Assembly (NCBI GenBank): GCA_012931725.1
Contig: CM022945.1
Span: forward strand, 154,170,766-154,234,765
Direction of reading: 5' to 3'
DNA from: Litsea cubeba
Taxonomy: Eukaryota > Streptophyta > Magnoliopsida > Laurales > Lauraceae
Length of the DNA stretch: 64,000 bases
Positions 13,201-22,230 of the stretch are shown here, piece by piece. The position numbers were made by a program, and so were the translations under genes. The notes beneath the pieces are model-generated. The model did no database searches. It was not told where the DNA came from and saw nothing but the letters and a program-made list of their open reading frames with translations. The number at the start of each line of letters is the position of its first letter. Within the stretch, counting starts at the first letter, position 1.

Positions 13201-16200
13201 ACGAAAGCATAGGATTCCATATTGGGACCCAACTTTGATCGTCGAGATGTTGAGAATCCATTGTTAGACTACCATTCTAATAACATCCAACGGTTGGATC
13301 TCTTTGGATCGAGCAGTTGATAGGCAGAAGCGACCATGTGTACAATCGCATTGAAGGCCCCACACTGGGAAGTACCACGTGGGAGGAAATAAAAGAGTTA
13401 CATGGAGTCAAGAGGGGCCCAAGTTAATTAAAATGAAGACTACAAGAGAAAGGGATCCATGTTTTTAAAAGAAAAAAGAAAGGGGGCCCACAACTTAAGT
13501 GAAACCCCTTGGGATGCATGCACATAGCCTTGCGCACAACATCCCATGCACAAGGCTTGGTTTTGTTAACACGTTTATTTATTTTTATTTTTGTTTTAAT
13601 TATGTGATGATGTTATCACTCTTTAGGGCTTCATGTCTTAAGACAATATTATGTTCTCTTCTTCATTATGTTATGTGATGGATGCTATGCTATGGAATGA
13701 AACTCTATTTTTGAGTTCTCCTTGAGCCTCCATTAACAAGCTCACGAGATCTTCGGTAACACCTCTGGATCGGAGTTTGGTGATAGCCCAAGTAAAGGTA
13801 TCTACTTCTCTTCTCCTTATTTCTTTTCCTTTGAGTTTTCCTTTGCACTCAAACACCAAGGGGCTGTTTGTGCAGAGCCATTCCGCGGCTCTACGTTCCC
13901 GACATAGGGAGGTGGGAACCCGAGATCTGCTCTAGCGATGAAAAATCGCATGAAATGGTGGATTCCACCCGGGTTTCCTCGTTGCACTAAACAGCATGAA
14001 GATGGCGCCGGAAAATCTGGCACCTTGACGGGCGTTTGTTTCTGCAGAAAAGCTCATTGCACAAAAACCTCCTAAATCTACAAACCCCCATCAACCACTA
14101 GCTACCTAAGATTGTAGATCTACCCTATCTCTACCATTAGATCACTTCTAAATCACTAGATCTATACCACCAACCCTTAGATCCCACCATCCGATCATCA
14201 TAGACATCAACCCCTCCATTAATCAGCCAATAAACCCATCAGCACCACCACCCAAACCATACCTATAATCCAAGCCTAACCTTTTATCCAACCCAAAACA
14301 ACCCCAAACCCAAACCGCACTTCATCCAAAACCCAACCAACCTGGGCCCCACTTGATCAGCCAAACCACTATTGTAGGTGTATTTTGGCCATAATTTCCA
14401 CTATTTTCACATCCTATTCCAATTATCGTAATACACCAAATCTGAATTTATTTTGGGCCTTGAACATGCTGTGGGAACCTTAATTTCAGATATGAATTTT
14501 AATAAATAACCTCATATTATATATTGTTCAACTGCATTCAAGTTGAGCCAAGCCCTTTGCTCAAATCCTCGCAAACGGGAACAAGTAATCCACATGAATT
14601 GGCTATTCCCTAAGCAAGTGGAAGTTCTAACTTCCATCAGGATCTTCCCTCTCACTACTAGAGGGGCATTTATTGCTGGACTTGTAACATTGCCTTCGAT
14701 CATTACAAATTATCCACTTAATTTTTAATACTAGATAGTGTGAATGGTGTGATTTATAATTAAGCATTAATTATTAATTTTCAGATTGATCTCATCATTC
14801 CATATTAGGATAGATTACATCTTATCCTGCATCATGGACACTAGACCCCTTTTCATGTTGGAATGGAAGCCGCTCGAGAAAACCTCATCCACACTATAAC
14901 CTAACTCATTCACTTAACTCCCTCAATACTTAGAATGATTTAACCCAATTCACTCTAAAAGAAACACATGCCCCAAAAACCTATCATTTTACCAACCCAA
15001 TTCCTCCTTTCCTATGTTGTCAATCCCATTTTGAACCTTGTTTCTATTAGCCACCGTAATGGAACATTTCTGTTGTTTCGACTATTTTGGCAATTCGTCT
15101 CAAATGTAAAAAATTTTCTTTTCTGTTATTTACGGCGTGAGTATCCCCGTGGTATTTTTACCCAAGGGCACATACGACCCCACAACACACGTGCACCAGG
15201 TAAGTTTGGGGTGGGACTCGAACATAAGACATGGGAACAAACCACACACCCTATGCCAATGAACCATACCCACGCGGGCATATGAAAATACAAAAATTGA
15301 ATATTAGGATATATAAGGTTGTAAGCATTTTGTATACTCTACTATTTCCACCACATGCCAGATTGTGTGGGGCCCACTAGTCGTAGGTACAAGAGGGCTT
15401 TGAATCTAGCCATGTAGAAAAAAGATCAGGTCCATCAAACTTCCCAACTGTCTAAGGCCCTAAAAATGGATGGTTTGGGCCCTACCAAGGACAAGACAGC
15501 TTTGGATCTAGCCATAAAAATTAGGTCCATAGGATGTCCTTGTCCCCAGTTATATAAGCTGAGGATTGCAATGGACAGTCAGTGGTGACCAACCACTTCA
15601 TGGGTTTAGGTGAAACAAATGGGACATCCTATAGACCTATGGGCTAACGCAGCAAGGAATGAGTAGAGTTGTCAATAATTGCCCTCCAAGCTGAGGCTTA
15701 AAGGACATGCACGTTCACGTGTCAAGGTCTCACAACAACAAACATTGAACATCAAATAGTTAGAGAGAACAATATTTCCATTCGAGAGGAACATTCGTTT
15801 GTAAACCCACCCCGATAATAAAATCACACATGACGTGGCTTATCCTTCCACTCCTTAACCTTAGCTACCAAATCTTATGATAACTAACCTAGAAAGTTTC
15901 AACTTATCCCATCCTAAAGAATAGCTACAAGAAGTTAACTACTCTAGATAAGTACCTTATTTATCTAGGATTCTAAAATTGATAAAAAAGTAAAATATCT
16001 TTGAATTAGTTGTGCAAGGAGCCATGGATCCACTTGGGCATGAGCCTCTTGTGATAAACTATTGGGGTCAATGGGCTCAACATGGATTTAGCCCATGATC
16101 CAAAGCCCATTTTGGGGAAGTCTTTCTTGAGTTGCATCAGTTCCCCCAAGCTTGCAGAGAACTCACCCTCAAGTTATATTGACCACCTCCTAGATCAAAG

Positions 16201-19200
16201 ATCACCTGTACAAGTCTCCGATGTGGCGAAAAAATGTCTTTATTTTGCATCTGCCTAAATGTAGAGTGTGACATGATCACAGAAGAGTACCATTGATGCT
16301 TATGAATTATGATAGCTTGAATCTACTTTAAAACTCCATCAAGCCACTGAATCCACAAGTATCTTGAGTAAACTATTGAATATCTACATCGCTTCTCTGT
16401 CTTTCAAATCATATCCAGTTGTCATTTGCCATATATCCCTAAAAAGATAAGGACAATGAAGGGTACTTCAAAAGCTGGATCTTGTATAGTAGTAACTGTC
16501 AATGCAATGGAGCTGTTACCTGATAATCCGAGCTTAGTTTCTACAATCAGTAGCCCTTCTATATGGATCAGATCTACTAGATAGTCATACTCTTCAATCT
16601 GCTCATCCAATTCTTCAGTTTCTTTTCTTTCCTTTCATTCCTCCGATGCATGGTCCATCATGGGAATTTTGAATACTGATTCATCTGATGTTGTCAATGG
16701 AATCTTCTTTCCCTTAATCTCGCTTTCTCTATCGCCCTTGACGTCTTGTGTCATGGCTTTTGGCTCTTTTGGTCAAGTCGTGACTTCTTGCACTTTATCT
16801 TTTCCCTTTTCCTTCTCCTTTGGTTCTTGCACTTGATCCATCTTGGAGCACTTTCTTTTTTGGTCAAGTCGTGACTTCTTGTAGTTACTCTTTTCCCTAT
16901 TTGCTTCTCCTTTGATTCTTGCACTTGATCCATGTTGAAGCGCTTTTTTGTTTTTTTTTTTGGCACTTTCATTTGACACTAGATAAACATATCCAACATG
17001 AGGAATTTCTTGGAATTTTGCTTTCGTAGGACATATTGACGATTCTCATGAATTCTCACTTAGGAGAAGGTTCCCTTGATAGCACTATGATGCAAAAGAT
17101 GACGCATATGAATAGATAGTACGAGCTCTTCTTAGTACAAAATTACCAACTTGAAATTGATACTTAATTGTGAGAAGAATGAATCTCTACAATGTACAAA
17201 TTGTTATCCATAAGCAATTTCATGTTACTCGATGTTGGTATAAATGACTGTGGGCATTGATGCACTTGATATTCAACTTTTTCCTGCCATGATTGCAAAT
17301 CTCCTTGAAGTTTTTCTTTTGTGTAATCTTAAACGTATGCCACTTAAAATACTCTTCAAGTACTTTAATCCAATTGAAGAAGATGTTAGGATCCCCTGTT
17401 CCATAAATATGTGTATATATGGAAATTCTGGAGCTTCTCAATAAAACATGTTTAAGATGTGACATTGCTAGGTAATAATAAAAGGATACAGTAGGAAAGG
17501 ACTGGTTCTATTTAGAAAGTCTTTGGGATTTAAGATAAATGCAGGATCAAAGAGCTGAATCAACACTGGCAATTGCTGTAACATATTAGGTTTTAGGAAA
17601 TTTGATTATTTGGTGGATTGCAACAGTTGCTGTCACAGTGTGCAACCAAAGCCAGTTCAACGGCCTTTCTTGTTTTCTTTAGAGAGAGAGAGAGATCTGC
17701 AGTCTAGCCTACGTGAACTAGATAGTTCATCAAGGTTACAAATGGCTGGATGAAAATCTCAGTATAGCATGTGGGCTAGTGATGATTAGAATGGATTTTC
17801 ATGAACCATTGAGGTCCCTTGCTAGAAATCTCTACATAGGTGCACATGGATTTTGATTGTTTTAAACATTTAAGTCGGTCAGACAGTCCACCAAGTGAAG
17901 CTGGCATTCAAAAAACATCCTTGTGGTTGTAGATGGCTTTAAAAGTGTGTGCAAGTTCCTTTCCCTGAGATTCAGGTTTTCACCCCTTGCCTACATTGTA
18001 TAAAATGCCTGACGCCAAAAAGAACTACGAAATTCTGATGATCATTTAAAAAAAAAAAGAAACATAAAAAAATCAAAAATCTCCATATTGTAAAATTTCC
18101 CAATATATGTAGGCCATCTAGACCATTTATACTATGATATAGACCAGCTAAGCTATGAATAAAATAGCGGTACATCATTCTGTAAGCCCGAGCCCAAAAC
18201 GTATAATTTAAATTCCTGGGCCAAGATCTGTACAGGATGGATACTTACGAACTATGATGCACAGATACTTCAAAGTGGGCAACGTATCGTATCGTATTAT
18301 GTCCGATACTTCACTTTTTATGTGTAAAATCCGTATCCCTACCATATCCATAGTGTGTCCCAACCATATCCTTGCCGTATCTAGGCATCATGGCTTACGG
18401 AAGGTCCTTGAGCATCATGAACTCCAAAAGAAACAAGGAGGAGGATTCTCTGTGACTTCAGAATATTTAAAAACAGTAAACCTATGGTCTAAAGAAGACC
18501 TAACACTGAAAACAGCATGTCCTTGGGCCTGATTGAAAAACTGGAGTTCATTAATTTCTTAAAACCTATATTCAATTATTTCGCCTTCTCCAAAAGGCAT
18601 GTGTGGGCTGATCATTTGCTTCATCAAAAACTTAACAAAAACTCATCAACTGAATTTCAATTGTGTATGCTTTATTTATAAAAGGAAATTGTTGGGTACC
18701 TATTAGCTTTAATTATTTCCACAGAACCAAAGCTATTGTACACTGAATTTTTATTTTTTTATTAGAAATTAATGTTTTGCAAAATATTTGTTAATAGAGG
18801 GCCTACTGCATTCTGCTCCCTCCATTGCTTCGGGTAACTGAGCAACTTAAAAATCAGAGTCTCATAGACTGGAGTCATAACAGTTGTTATTATACAAGAA
18901 GAACCAGAAGAAAAAGGGAAAGAAATCTCAAACCCAAATACCATTTCTAGCTCCTGGGCCATCAATATACAGGGGCCACACCATGTCGCATAGAAATCAA
19001 CTACAAGGGGAACATTCCTTTCCCCCTTCACCAGATCCTCCACCTCCTTAGAACTCACCTTCTTCTGCAAAAGCAGGGAAAGAGAAACATCACCCAAAAG
19101 CCAAATCCAAAGATTGTTAAGGATACACCAACATAAAATTGTAAATATCAATAGGGCTTGTTTGTGCAGAAGCATTTCCATAAAATTTCATTTCCTCTCC

Positions 19201-20057
19201 ATGTAAATTCTAAAAAGGCATGATTTTATTTTCAGTGGAAAATAGAAGCTGAAAACATCATTTTTCTACTGTTTCAGTTTCTATTGTATGGTGGGGAGGA
19301 ACAATTTTCACCTCTTGGGTTTATGCAAAACCTGCAGAAATGCTTTCACCTCGGAGAATGAGAAATGCAGAAGATTTTAGCACGAAACAACAAAAAATCA
19401 TTCTCCCATGTGACCACCCTCATTTTCAAAGGAAAACGTGCTGAAAGTTGAAATCTTTTTTCCTTTCAACAGCGGTTTCATTTCCTGAAGAATACGGAAA
19501 CTGAAAAAAAGTTCATCTTTCTACTACTGTTTCAGTTTCTATTACTTGGTGGCAATGAAATATGTTTCATCATCTTCTACAGGATTGCAGAAAATGGTTT
19601 CCTACCACTTGGGTCTTCTACAGGATTGCAAAAACTGCAGAAACCTTTTGACCCCAGAAATGGAAAAGCACGGAAAGAGACAACAAAAACAAAAGAAAAT
19701 CATGCCCCAAAAAAAAAAAAAAAAAACCCGTTTCCATTTTTCCATGAAAAATGCTCCAAACAAAATCCTTATCCACACTAGTACTGACATGGGCAGAAAT
19801 GATAATACAATGCAATCAAAGAAGAGTAAAGAAATGAGATTCCATGGGAATGGTATGGGACTTACAATGAGATAGTCCTCTCTGATGTACCTGCCATTAG
19901 AGAATTTTTGTTGTGAGTTGATTACGAGGGACAGGAAGGGCCTTTTGTTATTGTTGTTGTGGGTGGAAACGGAAGGGTTGAGAAAGGGAAGGCGAGGAGG
20001 CTTCAGGAAGGGAGAGAGGGCAAACGAGGATGCTAGTGGGGTTTGAAAGGAAGCCAT
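4130..20057 (-). CDS. CITRX: Chloroplast thioredoxin-like protein CITRX (TRX z), 4 coding exons
   Basis: Coding exons on the minus strand are 20057-19866, 19064-18942, 4418-4338 and 4246-4130, giving 170 residues plus TGA. All three introns have GT-AG ends and all junctions are phase 0. Residues 1-55 are rich in S, P, F and N with few acidic residues, a plausible plastid transit peptide. Exon 2 carries the thioredoxin active site WCGPC within VVDFYATWCGPCILMAQELEM. Exon 3 has the conserved VKVDTDDDYEF strand. Exon 4 has RGLPT with the cis-proline, then the TRX z tail FISPDP, KDAIRTEGLIP. Known family role: TRX z is a plastid thioredoxin of the plastid-encoded RNA polymerase complex that binds fructokinase-like proteins and is needed for chloroplast gene expression; the tomato orthologue was found as a Cf-9 interactor. 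The length is close to the Arabidopsis protein (about 183). No frameshift or stop is seen, so the gene is probably functional. Intron 2 is 14.5 kb and full of transposons. Confidence 0.95.
4338..4418 (-). CDS. CITRX: CITRX coding exon 3
   Basis: This exon holds 27 codons, from LAVEYESNVLF to SRDMQ. It is preceded by a GTGTAG acceptor and followed by donor GTACTG. The sequence matches the alpha2/beta3 part of TRX z (VKVDTDxxYEFxRDMQ). At 81 bp it is easily missed, because it lies 14.5 kb from exon 2. Confidence 0.94.
4729..4960. repeat. 116-bp tandem duplication
   Basis: Two adjacent copies begin GGTGGTCCCTTCCTCTCATA at 4729 and 4845. They differ by a few substitutions and small indels, including a CGCGCG versus CGTGCG difference. 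The array lies in CITRX intron 2. Confidence 0.85.
4961..6045. other. Intronic sequence; unrecognised 117-codon frame at 5566-5919
   Basis: A plus-strand open frame at 5566-5919 starts MISEHAKDMARY. It matches no family I recognise and has no visible splice or promoter context. A short direct repeat of TTAATGTATCCATGG lies at 5990-6027. Confidence 0.35.
6046..6330 (+). repeat. Possible LTR fragment with TATA-like box
   Basis: The segment begins TGATGTAATTCTTAACATC and contains ATTATAAAAGGGAGGAAGG near 6255, a layout typical of plant copia LTRs (U3, TATA, short leader). It runs on the strand opposite to the neighbouring copia RT remnant, so it may come from a different element. No paired LTR or target duplication was found. 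Confidence 0.4.
6328..7450 (-). pseudogene. Ty1/copia gag-pol remnant
   Basis: Minus-strand pieces in broken frames match copia polyproteins. At 7270-7440 there is a Gag-like WEAHDAHIMGWILGSVEPS. At 7200-7270 there is the RT-upstream block (KLKFNGSLV, then KAHLVALGNK). At 7060-7140 there is the RT core motif FQVDVKNAFLHEDLQE. At 6335-6450 there is FHMKDLSLLTYFVSLEVH followed by KYTMDL. Stops and frameshifts separate them. The Gag piece sits directly against the RT piece, so protease and integrase are deleted. A CA-rich microsatellite lies at 7479-7535. Confidence 0.75.
6556..6684. mobile_element. Small MITE, copy 1
   Basis: About 130 bp, starting TATGATGCACG and ending GGGCATCATA. It shares most of its length with the copy at 18252-18393, including GATACTTCACT and TTTATGTGTAAAATCC. 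The target duplication is not clear here. Confidence 0.6.
7788..8366. mobile_element. Non-autonomous hAT element (579 bp)
   Basis: The ends are TAGGGCTGT and ACAGCCCTA, flanked by a perfect 8-bp duplication CTAAAAAC (7780-7787 and 8367-8374). Subterminal regions are packed with GGTCGGTT/AACCGACC motifs in both orientations, as expected of hAT transposase-binding sites. No transposase is encoded. Confidence 0.88.
8375..9278. other. Intronic, no gene recognised
   Basis: Unique-looking AT-rich sequence. A local duplication of TCAGATTCTAATTAAATGTGAACC occurs near 8480 and 8520. No coding sequence is recognised. Confidence 0.5.
9287..10792. mobile_element. hAT-like element A (1,506 bp)
   Basis: The ends are CATAGTTGTCAAATTCG and CGAACTTGACAACTATG (inverted). 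The flanking 8-mers are ACGAAAGC (9279-9286) and ACAAAAGC (10793-10800), one mismatch. TTCGG/CCGAA motifs cluster at both ends. The 9555-10019 frame shows no transposase similarity, so the element is non-autonomous. The terminal CATAGTT is shared with the element at 11491-12746. Confidence 0.78.
10843..13261 (-). pseudogene. Split L1-type LINE (RT tail, zinc knuckle, RNase H start)
   Basis: Read on the minus strand, 13261-12840 resembles the region after the RT domain (WNPMLSSLLD, then FPRLYTSS, typical of the tail before the zf-RVT motif). The stretch 11480-11340 continues with the zf-RVT block (MDKLKRKGLAHE, LCTVEEETVDHLL). Then 11286-10843 runs through WKERNMICLG to the start of RNase H (ELHVNSSASSGQAMISGIF). 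It is interrupted by the hAT-like insertion 11491-12746 and cut off at 10843 next to element A. It is degraded, with no RT catalytic core present. Confidence 0.72.
11491..12746. mobile_element. hAT-like element B (1,256 bp) inside the LINE
   Basis: The ends are CATAGTTACCTGATTCGC and GCGAATTAGGTAACTATG (inverted), flanked by a perfect 8-bp duplication GTTGTGCC (11483-11490 and 12747-12754). Subterminal AATTCG/CGAATT motifs are frequent. No transposase frame is seen. It interrupts the LINE at 10843-13261, so it is younger than that LINE. Confidence 0.88.
13262..15129. other. Intronic, no gene recognised
   Basis: Moderately AT-rich unique sequence. The block at 13860-14035 opens GGGGCTGTTTGTGCAGAG and holds GGGCGTTTGTTTCTGCAG near its right edge. 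These resemble PIF/Harbinger ends but are in direct, not inverted, orientation. Short frames at 14512-14728 are on both strands and unconvincing. Confidence 0.45.
15130..15280 (-). mobile_element. tRNA-related SINE
   Basis: On the minus strand, a tRNA-like head (GCGTGGGTATGGTTCATTGG, A-box-like) is followed at about 45 bases by a B-box-like GTTCGAGTCCC, then an unrelated body ending near an AT-rich tail at 15100-15130. The head is too divergent, and lacks paired acceptor arms, to be a functional tRNA gene. Confidence 0.62.
15281..16770. other. Intronic, no gene recognised
   Basis: No coding sequence or repeat family was identified. A near repeat of GACAGCTTTGGATCTAGCCAT-like text occurs near 15400 and 15500. 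Confidence 0.45.
16771..16950. repeat. 91-bp tandem duplication
   Basis: Two copies begin GGTCAAGTCGTGACTTCTTG at 16771 and 16862 and continue through TTTTCCCT and TTCTTGCACTTGATCCAT. The overlapping minus-strand lysine-rich frames are products of this repeat, not genes. Confidence 0.8.
16951..18251. other. Intronic, no gene recognised
   Basis: AT-rich sequence with a short (GA)n run near 17680. No coding sequence is recognised. Confidence 0.45.
18252..18393. mobile_element. Small hAT-type MITE, copy 2 (142 bp)
   Basis: The ends are CTATGATGC and GCATCATGG (8 of 9 inverted). The flanking 8-mers are CTTACGAA (18244-18251) and CTTACGGA (18394-18401), one mismatch. It is homologous to the copy at 6556-6684. 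The 8-bp duplication points to hAT. Confidence 0.72.
18394..18941. other. Donor-side end of CITRX intron 2
   Basis: AT-rich intron sequence with no repeat identified. The apparent minus-strand frame 18762-19181 reads through exon 2 into this intron and is not a separate gene. Confidence 0.5.
18942..19064 (-). CDS. CITRX: CITRX coding exon 2 (WCGPC active site)
   Basis: This exon holds 41 codons, from KKVSSKEVEDLVKGERNVP to QELEM. Both redox cysteines are present in WCGPC. The acceptor is TTTTGCAG and the donor is GTATTT. Confidence 0.95.
19065..19865 (-). other. CITRX intron 1 (801 bp) with an internal imperfect repeat
   Basis: The intron is bounded by GTAAGT and a TTTTGCAG acceptor. It contains two imperfect direct copies of a segment built around CTGTTTCAGTTTCTATT (near 19270 and 19525), roughly 250 bp apart. 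The segment starting near 19153 opens with GGGCTTGTTTGTGCAG, which resembles PIF/Harbinger or Tourist ends, but no matching inverted end was found. Long ORFs here are shadows. Confidence 0.7.
19866..20057 (-). CDS. CITRX: CITRX coding exon 1 (transit peptide)
   Basis: This exon holds 64 codons starting MASFQTPLASS and ending YIREDYLI, followed by the donor GTAAGT. The REDYL motif just before the junction is conserved in CITRX proteins and marks the start of the mature domain. The ATG at 20057 is the first in this frame. I saw no clear TATA box upstream. Confidence 0.93.
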
Positions 20058-22230
20058 CGTTATTTTGCTTTGTTTCTACCTGGGACAAGATGGAATGAAA
20101 GGAATCCTTTTTTATCTTCTGCTGTTTTGCATTTGCATTTGCTTCGGATAAGAAATGGGACACTGCTTCACGAACTGCTCTATTTGTCGCTGAAGTCGTC
20201 GTCGCAGGCGTAGGGCTGTTTCTTTAAATTTCCCATGTTTTGAACTTCTTTTTTTTTCACATGATGTGCAATCCCTAGGGTTGACCTCTTTGGTATTAAT
20301 TTTCGATCCCTCCATCTTCATAAATCAAAGTTTGAGACCATTAGTACTACCCATATGGGAAATAGGCTTTTACCCAGCTTCTCTCTAGGCCTTGAAGAAT
20401 TAGTACAGCCCAAAGTATTGGAAACCCTCCTCAGCAAAAATAAAAAAAATAATAATAAAAAAGCATGATGTGTGACATTTTATCCTAGCATTTGCAAATG
20501 ACATGCTTGTTCACAAGCATTTTAAGATTTTAGTCATTCAAAAGGTCTTAAATATCCTTTGAAATTTCAGAGATTTAAGTCCCTTTTTTTATTTCTGGAT
20601 GTTCAAGTACAAGGAATTATTCAGAAATTCCATCATGTCTGAGAATAAATTGCGAGATCTATCTAATGAGATCCAAAACACCATTTTTTGAAATTCAGCA
20701 GAAGCCCCAAAATACATCTAACTTGGTCTAAAAGTCCTCAAATTGCCCCCAAAAAGTTATTATAAGTGCAAAAATAACACTAATACCCTCTTAACTAACA
20801 ACTAAATAAGATTAATTATTACGGAATTCGTTTGCAATAAACAAAGAGAGCTACTAATGCCGCAACCCTACTTGCTTTTCCACATCCTATATTTTTAAGA
20901 CCAATATACTCATTTGTGAAATGACCAGCTTGGACATAACTAATACTTTAAGGAGGTCATCCAATTTCTCTGTACAATACCCCCACAAAATATTTGGGTT
21001 TCCCTCCCATTCATAGAATCATACAGCTCTCCTTCCTCAACGTTTTCCCACCCTACTTCTCTGTCGCTTTCTCTATTCTCTCCCATTCTTTCAACAATCG
21101 TCTCACATTCATCTCAACATTCATCCTACTCTTCTTGTCAGATATTTGTCACTCTCCTCACTCATATCTCACGCTTCATGCCATTATCTTTTCATCCCCA
21201 TCCATTCACCTCTCAAGCGGTTCTCATTTGTCATTCTTGAGCAATGAACAAGCAAATCATGGCTTACGATCTTTTCAGGGGCCAAAGGGATGCAATCCAA
21301 ATTTTTTACAGTTTTTTTAAGCATGTGTCGGGAACTGTTCGGCCCTGAGTCGTTCTCAATTTTTTTTAGGGTTGATCGCTCATTTTTCATGATCTCGGAC
21401 AGGTTTAAATTATTCATGTGATGAGTATGTATCCAACCAAATTCAATAGAATCCAACACATTCATCCAATCAATATGAGTCTATCCAACACTTTATATGG
21501 AATTCAATAGAACCAAAAAGTTAACAAGTTTTACATCAATAGTGTCCACCCAAAACAAATCCGTCCAACACATAAGCTAAACACCAACACGTCGTGATTC
21601 CATTTTACAAAAGAAAAAAATATACACATCATGTCTCCCTCCTGCGGCTGCAGGTGTATGTCCTCGTTCTGGGTACTGTGCATAGGTTGTAGGACATCAT
21701 CTAGAGAAGCTCCATCCATCAATCTGTCCACCTGTTAAATAGCCAACTATAGGTCAACCTATTTAATTAGAACGCTCATGTCATATCTCCTCCAAAGGAT
21801 AGGTCGCATGATGCTTCACACATTTGCGATAAGCTACATTTGAAAAATCCAAACAAGAAATCAATGTTTGATTAGTGTTATTACGATCAAAATATAACAT
21901 GAACAAGATAATTGATCTTATTAACCATACCAACTGGGGGTCTATGGTGGAGCTACCCTAAGAGTTATGCACGCATGGGTCATATGAGGAGCGATGATTT
22001 GGGTTCTGGATGGTCGAGCGAGAAACTTGTGCATAACATTCCATATATCCAAGTACACAATCCTATGGATGAGCCACTGTCAGACCATGATCTAGAGAAG
22101 ACAATACGTGTGTTGGCATGCAAAAAAAATCACACATGCACCCTGCCAGACCTAATTAATCAAACAAGGGCAAGTGTGAAGGTCTGCACCACAAACATAA
22201 AGTTAATAACGAATTACTCAGCAGAATGAA
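20058..22230. other. CITRX upstream region and intergenic DNA
   Basis: This contains the probable CITRX promoter and 5' UTR (minus strand, above 20057), without a clear TATA box. Pyrimidine-rich sequence lies at 20990-21250. The minus frame at 21531-21731 (MDRLMDGASLDD) is not recognised. It may be a distal relic of the PMD gene upstream of it on the same strand, but that is speculative. Confidence 0.4.

Larger units (their letters stand above)
4419..18941 (-). other. Giant CITRX intron 2 (14,523 bp)
   Basis: The donor GTATTTGGG follows the ATG codon of QELEM at 18942. The acceptor GTGTAG precedes CTTGCTGTG at 4418. The flanking exons rejoin in phase 0 to the family consensus ELEM-LAVEYE. 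The intron contains a copia remnant (6.3-7.6 kb), hAT-like elements (7788-8366, 9287-10792, 11491-12746), a split L1-type LINE (10.8-13.3 kb), a SINE (15.1-15.3 kb), two copies of a small MITE (6.56 and 18.25 kb) and short tandem duplications. Its size is the sum of many independent insertions. Confidence 0.92.

Noticed and set aside
13860..14035. PIF/Harbinger MITE with GGGCTGTTTGTGCAG ends
   Set aside because: The two end-like motifs are in direct, not inverted, orientation and no 3-bp duplication was found. The same applies to the motif at 19153.
15200..15280. Functional tRNA gene (also at 1935-1999 and 63230-63290)
   Set aside because: Only A- and B-box-like motifs are present. Acceptor and anticodon stems do not pair and SINE bodies follow.
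18762..20057. CITRX as a truncated pseudogene with only transit peptide and WCGPC exon
   Set aside because: The missing C-terminal exons were found at 4418-4338 and 4246-4130 on the same strand with correct splice ends and phase, completing the protein.
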